From UBA8296 sp031581145 (GTDB taxonomy: Bacteria; Bacteroidota; Rhodothermia; Balneolales; Balneolaceae), in NCBI GenBank assembly GCA_031581145.1, contig JAVLBP010000018.1, positions 1 to 27,071 of the forward strand: 27,071 nt of DNA, given 5' to 3'. The notes under the pieces are model-generated. The model was not told the DNA's origin. It saw only the letters and a program-made list of their open reading frames with translations, and made no database searches. The translations under genes were made by a program, and so were the position numbers. The stretch's first letter is position 1. The number at the start of each line of letters is the position of its first letter. Positions 6,945 through 13,973 of the stretch are shown here, in pieces.

Positions 6945-7805
6945 CTAGTCCCTCTCACGATAATACGATTCGAAAGCCTCTAAACGATCTGTGTTGATCA
7001 AGTCTGCTCCTTCGTCGAGCAAAAATGACCAAAGCCTTTCATTGTCAGGAGTCGCCCAAAGTCGAACTTTCTTGCCTTGGCGATGAGCTTCGGCAACATG
7101 ATCTCGAAATCGCTCGAGCTCAACTGGATCAACTTCGCCACGGCCGCTCCAATTAAAAAACTGAGTATAATGTTGACTCACCACAGGCATGACCGAGGGG
7201 GGTATTTGCTGGGATAAATCACTGGGTCTTCCGTCAATTGCGATGGGTAGCACGGTCTCAGATAGCATCAATTCAATGGGCCTATTGCCTGACAAAAAGA
7301 CTTTGATTGGCTTGTGGGTCTCTTCAGCGCCATCTCGAACGATTCGAATCATCTCTTCATAGGGTATTAGAGCTGTTTTTAGCGCTTCATAGGTGGCTAT
7401 TGCCTCGGTTTTGGCATCCACCATCAAGTATAATTGTGGGGATGCATTGGAGCGAGTCGAATCGGCAGGATCATGGGCACCAGGTGGATACACATGCCCC
7501 TTGTGTTGACGGACATGTGCAAGCAACGGATTCAGATAAAGCTCCTGAATCGTAGGGAGGCCCTGCGTCGACTCAGGTCTATCGTGTGTCACCCATAGGG
7601 TGTCTCGAATCAAGTGAACATCGATCTCAATCGACATATATCCGCGGCGTATGGCTTCTTTTAGAGGCTCATCATGCTCATAATCATTATGTGCATGGCC
7701 AGGAATGGGACGTAGGCGCTCCTCTTGATGGTCTTGATTGGCTGTGCACCCTACTGCAAGCAAAAACAGCCCTAATAAGCTCAGTTGGATAAAAAGTCGT
7801 TGCAT
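6945..7805 (-). CDS. Glycerophosphodiester phosphodiesterase / PI-PLC-superfamily lipoprotein
   Basis: A 286-residue protein with a lipoprotein signal (LLAVGC, Cys20). The pattern HAHNDYEH (His37, His39), EIDVHL (Glu60, Asp62) and THDRP (His74) is the metal-binding and acid-base set of the TIM-barrel phosphodiesterases, in the GHAHNDY subgroup found in many Bacteroidota. The C-terminal LWATPDNERLWSFLL and GADLINTD segments match the last strands of the GDPD barrel. It probably hydrolyses a phosphodiester such as a glycerophosphodiester in the periplasm. Two genes away lie glpK and glpD, which would use glycerol or glycerol-3-phosphate released here, but they are separate transcription units. 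Family assignment is solid; the substrate is inferred. Confidence 0.8.
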   Translation of the reverse strand: MQRLFIQLSLLGLFLLAVGCTANQDHQEERLRPIPGHAHNDYEHDEPLKEAIRRGYMSIEIDVHLIRDTLWVTHDRPESTQGLPTIQELYLNPLLAHVRQHKGHVYPPGAHDPADSTRSNASPQLYLMVDAKTEAIATYEALKTALIPYEEMIRIVRDGAEETHKPIKVFLSGNRPIELMLSETVLPIAIDGRPSDLSQQIPPSVMPVVSQHYTQFFNWSGRGEVDPVELERFRDHVAEAHRQGKKVRLWATPDNERLWSFLLDEGADLINTDRLEAFESYYRERD

Positions 7806-7823
7806 ACTGTATTATTTTGTTGA

Positions 7824-7829
7824 TATAAT
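7824..7829 (+). promoter_or_regulatory. Possible -10 box upstream of the small membrane protein
   Basis: TATAAT at 7824-7829 lies in the 49-bp gap between the divergent phosphodiesterase gene and the small membrane protein (start 7855). No convincing -35 accompanies it, and Bacteroidota promoters often deviate from this consensus. Confidence 0.3.
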
Positions 7830-7854
7830 CTACTTCATCCCTTGGAAAACTAAC

Positions 7855-8139
7855 ATGAACAAACCATTAAAAAACTATCTCTGGTACACAGGCTTTGGCG
7901 TGTTTGGCCTTGCCTGCCTAGTCGCGATTGTAAGCGTGTTGGAGCTGACCGATACTGTACCAGAACCTCGATTTTGGATGTATTTAGGTGGTTCTGCTGT
8001 TGTGGCTGTGGTTCTTCTTTGGACGCCAATACATTCAGTGGAGGAATCGACGCAGTGTCGTGCATGTGCACTGATTCTAGTAAGCCACTATTTCATAGAA
8101 CTCAGCCTCAGCAGAACTATCGAGTTCAAAAGTAGGTGA
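7855..8139 (+). CDS. Small predicted membrane protein, C-terminus probably disrupted
   Basis: From ATG at 7855 the frame gives 94 residues, starting MNKPLKNYLWYTGFGVF. Two hydrophobic segments are visible: roughly residues 7-28, and 41-59 (FWMYLGGSAVVAVVLLW). I do not recognise the family. After about residue 70 the reading loses membrane-protein character; its last ~20 residues are read from the opposite strand of a ParE/RelE toxin remnant (8077-8145). The true C-terminus has therefore probably been replaced by a recombination junction near 8050-8078. A longer frame starting at 7738 would overlap the divergent lipoprotein gene and is unlikely. It is expressed, if at all, from the 49-bp divergent region. 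Confidence 0.45.
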   Translation: MNKPLKNYLWYTGFGVFGLACLVAIVSVLELTDTVPEPRFWMYLGGSAVVAVVLLWTPIHSVEESTQCRACALILVSHYFIELSLSRTIEFKSR

Positions 8140-8145
8140 TGACAT
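8077..8145 (-). pseudogene. ParE/RelE-type toxin remnant (22 residues)
   Basis: The antitoxin stop TAA (8145-8147) overlaps an ATG (8143-8145) on the minus strand, the usual coupled layout for these modules. The new frame reads MSSPTFELDSSAEAEFYEIV, then AY and a TAG at 8077-8079. The pattern of a short beta strand followed by AEAEFYEIVAY matches the N-terminus of ParE/RelE toxins, where a second Tyr and the rest of a ~95-residue fold would follow. Downstream sequence in any frame shows no continuation. This is a toxin cut after its first helix, so it should be inactive. Confidence 0.6.
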
Positions 8146-8366
8146 TACTCAATCATTCCTAGTGCCTTTTTCTTTACTTCACTCCATGGTTTTGTTGAAC
8201 CATGATTTTCCTCGTACTGCGCAATACGTTTTTTTAGTTCTTCAGACCAAGTATGTTCCGATACTACTTGACTGGGATGGAGGCTATCAATTAGCATATG
8301 AGCCAATTCAGCGCGGTGATTCTCAGAAAGATCTAAAGCCTGTTTCTTGATTTCTTTGCTAGTCAT
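8145..8366 (-). CDS. Addiction-module antitoxin (Unstab_antitox / TIGR02574 type)
   Basis: A 73-residue protein with the layout of the putative addiction module component family: SKEIKKQALDLSENHRAEL, then LIDSL, then WSEELKKRIAQYE and a closing KPWSEVKKKAL. In this family the antitoxin precedes a ParE/RelE-type toxin and is degraded quickly when synthesis stops. Here the start of the toxin overlaps its stop codon, but the toxin is truncated after 22 residues, leaving an orphan antitoxin. The HicB-like antitoxin ends 14 nt upstream, so the two are probably co-transcribed. It may persist as a regulator or an anti-addiction factor, or simply be decaying; the sequence does not decide. Confidence 0.75.
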   Translation of the reverse strand: MTSKEIKKQALDLSENHRAELAHMLIDSLHPSQVVSEHTWSEELKKRIAQYEENHGSTKPWSEVKKKALGMIE

Positions 8367-8380
8367 GATTCGTGGACTGT

Positions 8381-8761
8381 TTATTGTTGGATAAATTGAA
8401 GATCTGCAAGCTCTTGGCCAATTTCCTGAATTCCATTTAAAATTCTATTCACCTGTTTTTGTGATGGGACTTTTTTTCCTTGAACATAGTGAGAGAGTAA
8501 TGTTGGATGAATGTTAATCCGTTCTGCAAGTACTTTTGCATTCAAAACTCTGTAATGCCTAAAAAATTGTGGGAGATTTATTCTTAATTGGAGGTCTTTC
8601 TTTTGAATCGTAATGTTTTCGTCTTCTAAGGCAAAATTGATCGCTTCGACTAAGTTTTCATAAAGCTCTGTGATTGTTGCAGCGGTTGTATAAACATCCA
8701 TGCCGCTGACCGTTGCAGCATATCCAGTCGCTGTTTTTTCAACAATTATTTCAAAAGTCAT
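8381..8761 (-). CDS. HicB-family antitoxin with C-terminal helix-turn-helix
   Basis: 126 residues. The N-terminal half is the partial RNase-H fold of HicB: FEIIVEKTATGYAATVSG, followed by TTAATITELYENLVEAI. The C-terminal half is an XRE-like DNA-binding region (LAERINIHPTLLSHYVQGKK, then PSQKQVNRI), a layout common in Bacteroidota HicB-like proteins. Such antitoxins bind the HicA mRNA interferase and repress their own promoter. The HicA gene should lie immediately upstream; only a collapsed remnant is found there, ending on the HicB start (ATGA). HicB looks intact and could still bind DNA or neutralise a HicA encoded elsewhere. Confidence 0.75.
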   Translation of the reverse strand: MTFEIIVEKTATGYAATVSGMDVYTTAATITELYENLVEAINFALEDENITIQKKDLQLRINLPQFFRHYRVLNAKVLAERINIHPTLLSHYVQGKKVPSQKQVNRILNGIQEIGQELADLQFIQQ

Positions 8762-8811
8762 CTTTTCAAGCCTGCTTGTTTACGTATCCTCAGTAACTCC
8801 GAGCACTTCAA
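8758..8811 (-). pseudogene. HicA toxin remnant collapsed to 17 residues
   Basis: On the minus strand a frame ending in TGA at 8758-8760 overlaps the HicB ATG as ATGA. From TTG at 8809-8811 it reads MKCSELLRIRKQAGLKR. The first nine residues resemble the conserved start of HicA (M-K-x-S-E-L-L-R-x) and the last nine resemble its conserved end (x-R-K-Q-A-G-L-K). The central dsRBD-like fold with the catalytic His and Gly residues is missing. An internal in-frame deletion of about 40 codons would explain this; simple 5' truncation leaving only the C-terminus is the alternative. The evidence is short-motif similarity plus the coupled position. Confidence 0.45.
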
Positions 8812-8925
8812 AATGTAAATTATTATTTACTACTGTTCAAGGTTTCTTTCTACATTAGAAACAAACAGCAGTGCTTCCTTACATTTTATCTCATTAGCCA
8901 GCCCAGCGTCGGAGTACCCCTGACT

Positions 8926-9888
8926 TCACCACCCCCTAAAAGAATGCCCCGCCACACGGATCGCTTTTGGCAAGGCAGCACGCCAATACTCTTGATTGTG
9001 GGCCCCATCGTTGATTCGAAGCTCGACGTTGAACCCACGATCCCTCATAATGTCAAACACTTCAAGATTATCGGGCAATAGCCAATCATCATCGCCACAG
9101 TCAATATAGAGTACGGGCAACATCGGGATTTGATCCTCTGGAAACGTCTCTGAAAGCGTTTGAATGGTGTTTTGGTCAAAATTCTGGTGAACCCCATTTA
9201 CCATAGGCCCCCAAATCGATTCAAATCTCTCATTCACGTCGTCCTCGTTGTACCAGGATGGATATTCCGTATTGGGACTCACAAATCCACCACTCATGGA
9301 ATAGGCACTGGAAAACATTTCTGGATATTTTAGGGCATAATACATGGCTCCGTACCCTCCCATAGAAAGTCCCGAGATGGACCGGTATTGACCCTCGGGA
9401 TATAGGGGCTCCTGCTGCGCCATCGTTCGATAGGTTTGTTCGATTTCTGGGATAAATTCTTCCACAAAAAAGTCTTCGTAATCCAGTGAGCCGTCGTGTT
9501 GATTCTGGTAGAAAATGTCTACAAAACCATCAGGCATCACGATAATCATCTCTGGGATCGACGGGTCTTTGAATGCCTCATCTGCGATGTGTTGAACGTC
9601 CCCAAAATAGACCCAGTCAAGGTAATTCCCCCATGCCCCATGCAGAAGGTATAAAACAGGGTAAGGGCGCTCACTTGTGTGATAACTTGGGGGTAAGTAG
9701 ACACTGTAAGGCACCTCTTGGCCCAAAATCTCACTCGAAATCGAGAGGTTGGTATGGGTTGTACCATGTTGGGCTAGCGTTTGGTGCGGCTGGGCAAAGA
9801 ATAACAGCGTTAGGAAGAGTGCAAAGCATCCTACGATATTATGATGACGGCTTGACATAGATTTTGATTGTTGGTTATGCATGTGCAA
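8926..9888 (-). CDS. Secreted alpha/beta-hydrolase esterase (esterase D / feruloyl esterase type)
   Basis: 320 residues with a Sec signal peptide: a basic MSSRHH stretch after two earlier possible Met starts, a hydrophobic core and QTLAQ near residue 40. The body matches the putative-esterase family (PF00756): VPYSVYLPPSYH, PVLYLLHGAWGN around the oxyanion hole, the nucleophile elbow SGLSMGGYG (Ser175), an acidic turn CGDDDWLL and His297 in DGAHNQEYW, which together make a plausible triad. Proteins of this kind hydrolyse acyl esters of sugars, glutathione adducts or feruloyl groups; the substrate cannot be inferred here. The gene is divergent from the aldo/keto reductase with only 29 nt between starts. 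An AGGA lies 9 nt before the first ATG, favouring the long start. Confidence 0.88.
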   Translation of the reverse strand: MHMHNQQSKSMSSRHHNIVGCFALFLTLLFFAQPHQTLAQHGTTHTNLSISSEILGQEVPYSVYLPPSYHTSERPYPVLYLLHGAWGNYLDWVYFGDVQHIADEAFKDPSIPEMIIVMPDGFVDIFYQNQHDGSLDYEDFFVEEFIPEIEQTYRTMAQQEPLYPEGQYRSISGLSMGGYGAMYYALKYPEMFSSAYSMSGGFVSPNTEYPSWYNEDDVNERFESIWGPMVNGVHQNFDQNTIQTLSETFPEDQIPMLPVLYIDCGDDDWLLPDNLEVFDIMRDRGFNVELRINDGAHNQEYWRAALPKAIRVAGHSFRGW

Positions 9889-9917
9889 TCATCCTGAATT
9901 ACCATTAATATACTTTG

Positions 9918-10784
9918 ATGAAACAACTTTCGAGAATCATTTCAGGGACCATGACGTGGGGTGCGTGGGGAAAAGGGTTTTCCACAGCTCAGATGCAATC
10001 TCTCATCGAGCATGCCACCTCATTAGGAATCACAACGTTTGACCATGCCGACATCTATGGTGGGTATACCACCGAGGCAGAATTTGGCAAGGCCTTTGCA
10101 AGCGCATCCGTGGATCGATCATCGGTGCAATTTGTGACGAAATGTGGCATTCAATACCCCTGCGATGAGCGCCCCCTTTCGGTGAAGTATTATGATACCA
10201 CAGCAGGACATATTCGCCAGAGTGTGGAGGCTTCTTTGCGACATCTTCAGACAGAGTACCTAGATGTATTATTGATTCACCGCCCGAGTCCTTTAATGGA
10301 TCCTCAAGAGCTGGGTGACATCGTGGCGACGCTTAAGGATGAAGGCAAAATCCACAGCTTTGGTGTTTCGAATTTTACTCCCTCGCAGCTTGCGCTTCTT
10401 CAAACTAATGTGAAGCTAGACTGGAATCAGCTCGAATGTAGCCTGACTCACGACGCTCCAATGACAGACGGCACGCTCGATATGATGACAGCTACTGGCG
10501 TCAGCGCCATGGCCTGGAGTCCACTGGGGAATGTTTTTAAAGAGTCTGGGGAGGTGCAAGCTCGCATTCGCAAGACCCTTGAGCCACTGTGTGAGAAATA
10601 CGGTGCCACGGAGGATCAACTCATCCTTGCGTGGATCATGAAGCACCCATCAAAGATTCATCCCGTCGTTGGGACCACCTCAGACGAACGACTCGAGCTT
10701 GCTGCAAAGGCTACCCTGATTGAGCTCTCGCTGCCTGATTGGTTTATCATGCTAGAAGCAGCCAAGGGGCACCGCGTGGCTTAA
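9918..10784 (+). CDS. Aldo/keto reductase (YdhF-like)
   Basis: NADPH-dependent carbonyl reductase of the AKR fold; 288 residues from ATG 9918 (a TTG directly before it is an unlikely start). The catalytic tetrad is complete: Asp42 and Tyr47 in FDHADIYGGY, Lys75 in FVTKCGIQYP and His121 in LLIHRPSP. The cofactor-binding C-terminus (HPSKIHPVVGTTSDERL) is also present. The pattern resembles E. coli YdhF more than sugar reductases. It shares a very short divergent region with the secreted esterase. The physiological carbonyl substrate is not evident. Confidence 0.92.
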   Translation: MKQLSRIISGTMTWGAWGKGFSTAQMQSLIEHATSLGITTFDHADIYGGYTTEAEFGKAFASASVDRSSVQFVTKCGIQYPCDERPLSVKYYDTTAGHIRQSVEASLRHLQTEYLDVLLIHRPSPLMDPQELGDIVATLKDEGKIHSFGVSNFTPSQLALLQTNVKLDWNQLECSLTHDAPMTDGTLDMMTATGVSAMAWSPLGNVFKESGEVQARIRKTLEPLCEKYGATEDQLILAWIMKHPSKIHPVVGTTSDERLELAAKATLIELSLPDWFIMLEAAKGHRVA

Positions 10785-10845
10785 CAGATTCATCGTATCA
10801 TTGCACTATTCGAATCTTTGTACACAACAGTTGTTGAGGTTTTAA

Positions 10846-11961
10846 TTACACTCTAACCAACTTTAGCAATGGTTCAAATGCATAAAGCGCTGGCCTTCTT
10901 CCTGACGATTCTTCTATCGTTCTGATAAGTTCTTTGTCCAATAGTATTCGGGTAAATCTAGCAGCGGTTGGGGTGGGAATTCCACTACTTGATGTAAATC
11001 GATTATTTCTGAAGATTGGGTTTGTGAATATATAATCAAGGGCGTTGACGCTCCATTTCGATGATAATGAATCTGAAAAGATATTCTTCATCTCATCATA
11101 GAGGTCTTGGATACTTTCAGCAATTTCTAAGTTTTTTATTGCCTGCTTTTCCACGGCGTTAAAAAAGAAAATGCACCATGTTTCCCACTCATTATTTTCT
11201 GACACGTTTCTCATCGTGTCTATGTACTCATCTTTATGTTCCTCGAAATATCTACTCATGTAGAAGTGAGGCTGAGAGATTGTTTTTGATACCCAAAATA
11301 GTAGAGTGATGAGCATTCTGCCGATTCTTCCGTTTCCGTCCTGAAAAGGATGCAATGCTTCAAATTCTAAATGCATTAACGCTGCTTTTACTAAAATTGG
11401 ATCTGAACTATGTTGTATATAGTGGAACAATTGTTCTAATCCATCATTTAGTTTTTCAGGACGTATCGGGATAAACAATACTTCCTGTTTTAATTTATCC
11501 GCCAAGTAATTCTGATCAACCTTGTACTTTCCCGGAGATTTGTTTGCTCCTCTTCCAAATGATAGTAGCTGTTGATGGATGGTTTTAACCAAATGTTGCG
11601 ACAAGGGATACCCCTCGACCAGTGCCTTTTGAGCATTTAACAAGGCTCTTTGGTATAAAATTGTTTCAAAAACGTCTGATCTAACCTTTTTAGCATTCTC
11701 TGGATCATTTTGACTATCGGCTTCGAATGTTAAGATTTCATCCATGGTACTGATAGTACCTTCCATTCGAGAGGAAATAACAGCTTCTTGATTCCTTAAA
11801 GGAGCAAGAAGTATTTCACTATTGTGCATGTTTTTCAGCATTTGGTCATACCTAGCCAAAGCATCTGTTGCCCTAATTAGGGGGCTTACAATTTGACTAT
11901 AATCCAAATTTGATGGAGGAAATTTGTCGTAATGATAGTTTACTGCCTTTTCAAAATTCAT
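10846..11961 (-). CDS. Fic-domain protein with autoinhibitory helix and C-terminal winged helix
   Basis: Fic enzymes transfer AMP (or other nucleotide or phosphate groups) onto target proteins. The signature HPFQDGNGRIGR is complete, with His204 as general base. The N-terminal Fic_N region carries the inhibitory motif [S/T]xxxE[G/N] as SSRMEG with Glu67, placing it among class II Fic proteins whose own N-terminal helix blocks ATP. The C-terminal ~90 residues (IPTPTAARFTRILLDKEL) look like a winged-helix DNA-binding domain, typical of the Fic/DOC family of about 370 residues. The gene and its upstream region are visibly more AT-rich than the neighbours, which suggests horizontal transfer next to a tRNA gene. 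No antitoxin partner is needed or seen. Confidence 0.92.
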   Translation of the reverse strand: MNFEKAVNYHYDKFPPSNLDYSQIVSPLIRATDALARYDQMLKNMHNSEILLAPLRNQEAVISSRMEGTISTMDEILTFEADSQNDPENAKKVRSDVFETILYQRALLNAQKALVEGYPLSQHLVKTIHQQLLSFGRGANKSPGKYKVDQNYLADKLKQEVLFIPIRPEKLNDGLEQLFHYIQHSSDPILVKAALMHLEFEALHPFQDGNGRIGRMLITLLFWVSKTISQPHFYMSRYFEEHKDEYIDTMRNVSENNEWETWCIFFFNAVEKQAIKNLEIAESIQDLYDEMKNIFSDSLSSKWSVNALDYIFTNPIFRNNRFTSSSGIPTPTAARFTRILLDKELIRTIEESSGRRPALYAFEPLLKLVRV

Positions 11962-12230
11962 AAAAAATCGTATTTAGATGCTAATACACGTCTTTTTATT
12001 ATAATCTAATCTGTTTGTCTATCATTTATATGATATAATGATACTCTAATAAGTTAGATGTTAAAACGTTACACTCAAAAGCTTTTGACTATCATATTTT
12101 GGTAATAGTGATTATCAAAGCAATTGGATGTGAAAAGATCTTTCTTCTCACTAGATAAATTCTCCGGACAATTCTTACCCGATTCGAACACCACATTGGG
12201 CTATTGTCATCCTTCCTTAGGTCATGAAAC
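11962..12230. other. AT-rich intergenic region upstream of the Fic gene
   Basis: This stretch carries the presumed Fic promoter; a TATAAT on minus at 11998-12003 is a candidate -10 without a good -35. An inverted repeat TATCAT-TTAT-ATGATA lies at 12020-12035, with another ATGATA at 12038-12043 and another TATCAT at 12090-12095. I see no coding sequence. Confidence 0.4.
12020..12043. promoter_or_regulatory. Operator-like inverted repeat upstream of the Fic gene
   Basis: Arms TATCAT and ATGATA separated by 4 nt, followed 2 nt later by another ATGATA, about 60-80 nt upstream of the Fic start. The position suits self-regulation by the Fic protein's winged helix, but the region is AT-rich and such words arise easily. 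Confidence 0.25.
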
Positions 12231-12264
12231 AAAAAAAGCCGTCAGAAATGAATCTGCGGCTTTT
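12231..12264 (-). terminator. Rho-independent terminator of tRNA-Asn
   Basis: Read on minus, AAAAGCCG and CGGCTTTT form a GC-containing stem closed around a ~16-nt internal part that can extend with AGA/TCT. It runs into seven T residues and begins seven nt after the tRNA 3' end. Confidence 0.75.
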
Positions 12265-12270
12265 AAGAAG

Positions 12271-12345
12271 TGGCTCCCCGGGCTGGATTCGAACCAGCGA
12301 CCAATCGGTTAACAGCCGATTGCTCTACCACTGAGCTACCGAGGA
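12271..12345 (-). tRNA. tRNA-Asn (GTT)
   Basis: 75 nt on minus including an encoded CCA. The acceptor stem TCCTCGG pairs with CCGGGGA with one wobble, followed by discriminator G and CCA. D-arm AGCTCAGTGGTAGAGC, anticodon loop CTGTTAA with GTT, and T-loop GTTCGAATC are all standard. A promoter lies upstream and a terminator downstream, so it appears to be a monocistronic tRNA gene. Confidence 0.97.
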
Positions 12346-12363
12346 ATATTAATTAGAACCATA

Positions 12364-12393
12364 AATATACGTGCTTTGCGTGACACGTGTCAA
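12364..12393 (-). promoter_or_regulatory. Promoter of tRNA-Asn
   Basis: On minus, TTGACA (12388-12393) and TATATT (12364-12369) are spaced by 18 nt, about 18 nt before the tRNA 5' end. The -35 overlaps a perfect 12-bp palindrome TGACACGTGTCA at 12381-12392, which could be chance or a binding site. Confidence 0.6.
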
Positions 12394-12468
12394 CTGTGAA
12401 TCTCGCGGTAAAACTTCACAGCTAAACTTCACAGTGACATTCACATTAAGGTCGCAATATAAATCATC

Positions 12469-13263
12469 TTATGCCCCTTTGGGATGAGGATTCTTTAGTG
12501 CAATATACTTGACATGGGTTAACACAAGTCCCTTGGCCTCGGCTGTGGTTGCATGTTTTGGCATGGTGGCTAAATCGCTAGGCGATGCCTTGGCTGGGTT
12601 TAGAAAACCGTTGAAGAGTCGATCGCCGTCGTCTAGCGAGGCAAAGTCTATCATCGTCCCCACCAATCTACGTACCATATGACGTAGAAAACGGTTCGCT
12701 TCGACTCGAAAGACCAAGTCAGAGTCAGACCGCGTCCATTCAGCTTGAAGAATCGCACAATGGGTCCCTGTATCCTCATCCATTTTGGCAAATTTGGCAA
12801 AGTCATCCACTTTTTGAATCGCTTTTGCCATGTTTTGCAAACGGTGGATCGCAAGGTCATCAAGCCATGGGGCATACATCGCAAAGCGTTGCTTCATCAC
12901 ATGGATTTTCGTCGTGATGTGGTACTCATAGGTACGCGTCGTCGCATCAAAACGGGCGTGGGTATCTGGATCCACCTGTTCCACAGACACGACCCGAATA
13001 TCATCGGGCAACATTTGATTCACGGAATACATCAGTTGCTTCACATTGGTTCCAGGCTCAAGGGCACAATGCGCTGTTTGCCCTAAGGCATGTACTCCTG
13101 CATCGGTTCTACCTTGGCCAATCATCTCTACGTTTCGCTGCTGGATTATCCCAACAACTTCTTCCAGCGTCCCTTCAATGGTTTTGACCCCCTCTTGAAC
13201 GGGTTGGCGTTGCCAGCCATTATAGTTGGTGCCGTCATACTGAATGGTCCAAAGCGTATTCAA
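12469..13263 (-). CDS. truA: tRNA pseudouridine(38-40) synthase
   Basis: Converts uridines 38, 39 and 40 of the tRNA anticodon arm to pseudouridine. The catalytic motif GQGRTDAGVHA is intact with Asp54. The conserved RTYEYHI strand, the FAKFAKMDEDT loop and the FLRHMVRRLVGTM helix follow in order. Length 264 is normal. It lies 23 nt after the DUF5683-like gene, making it the last gene of the ccm-containing minus-strand unit. No terminator hairpin is evident before the tRNA-Asn promoter. Confidence 0.96.
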   Translation of the reverse strand: MNTLWTIQYDGTNYNGWQRQPVQEGVKTIEGTLEEVVGIIQQRNVEMIGQGRTDAGVHALGQTAHCALEPGTNVKQLMYSVNQMLPDDIRVVSVEQVDPDTHARFDATTRTYEYHITTKIHVMKQRFAMYAPWLDDLAIHRLQNMAKAIQKVDDFAKFAKMDEDTGTHCAILQAEWTRSDSDLVFRVEANRFLRHMVRRLVGTMIDFASLDDGDRLFNGFLNPAKASPSDLATMPKHATTAEAKGLVLTHVKYIALKNPHPKGA

Positions 13264-13286
13264 TCGAGTAGGTTTTGATCTTGGGC

Positions 13287-13973
13287 TTAAAAGCGGACGG
13301 TGGCACGCACTTGCCCACCCTCTTGAAATGCACCTTGCATGTAGACTGGAGATAACGATACGGTGACACTTGGTGATGCCTCACGGGCAAGTCTTGCGGC
13401 GGATAGCGCACTTATGACCCGGTTGGCTACCATCAAGCTAATGGCAATGGGCATCGCACGCCCTGCTTGATCGGCTTGTTCACGGAGCTCTTGATATTCA
13501 ACTCTTCGCTCACTTGAGTCCCAAGTCCAATGATTTTCAGGGGTATCGGCTATAAGGCGGTTCCAATTACGGAGTCGCAACATGGTTTCATTATACTCTT
13601 GGAAGGAGTCATAATCACTAACCGCCAGCTGTAAGGATCGTGATTTATCGGTCAAAGAAATCCCCGCGTAGGTCTCAGCAACGGCAAAACCATCATCCAA
13701 GAGGCGACTCTGCCTCTGCTCGCCAATGACCATCGCAAGTACTAGGCCCACGTCGGTGATCATATGGGCCCGTCCTCGTCCAGCGTGGGCATCCCCCAAG
13801 GAGAGATGTCCCCAACCTGGTACGACTAAGGATCTCAAGAACGCTTGTCTGGGTGAGGGCGTGTCAAGATCTTGAGCATGAACAGGTGCAGGTGCAAAAA
13901 CAGGTGCAAATATTGCAACAATCATGAGCGCTCCAATACACGCCATCATCGCCCTCTTGGTCCAGGGTTTCAT
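13287..13973 (-). CDS. DUF5683-like exported protein
   Basis: 228 residues with a Sec signal peptide (basic start, hydrophobic 8-25, PVHAQ cleavage site near 33). The motif FLRSLVVPGWGHLSLGD, followed by a GRAHMITDVGLVLAMVI hydrophobic segment, resembles DUF5683/DUF5050-type proteins of Bacteroidota, in which a small membrane-associated domain follows a P-G-x-G-Q-x-x-x-x element. The C-terminus ends in alternating beta-like residues (SVTVSLSPVYM, QVRATVRF), typical of outer-membrane or periplasmic proteins. Its ATG follows the ccmF stop codon without a gap, so it is co-transcribed and probably translationally coupled. Function unknown. Confidence 0.6.
   Translation of the reverse strand: MKPWTKRAMMACIGALMIVAIFAPVFAPAPVHAQDLDTPSPRQAFLRSLVVPGWGHLSLGDAHAGRGRAHMITDVGLVLAMVIGEQRQSRLLDDGFAVAETYAGISLTDKSRSLQLAVSDYDSFQEYNETMLRLRNWNRLIADTPENHWTWDSSERRVEYQELREQADQAGRAMPIAISLMVANRVISALSAARLAREASPSVTVSLSPVYMQGAFQEGGQVRATVRF

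Noticed and set aside
7738..7854. Longer start for the small membrane protein
   Set aside because: It would overlap the divergent lipoprotein gene and place a polar stretch before the first membrane helix.
12178..12200. Possible second tRNA fragment or attachment site near a GATTCGAAC word
   Set aside because: The flanking bases do not form a T-arm stem, and only nine bases match the tRNA-Asn T-loop.
12124..12312. 62-codon plus-strand frame across tRNA-Asn
   Set aside because: Its end is the antisense of the tRNA, which yields a well-known spurious peptide, and it also crosses the terminator.
12381..12392. Regulatory palindrome TGACACGTGTCA as an independent operator
   Set aside because: It overlaps the tRNA -35 box and has no second copy in the window, so I list it only with the promoter.
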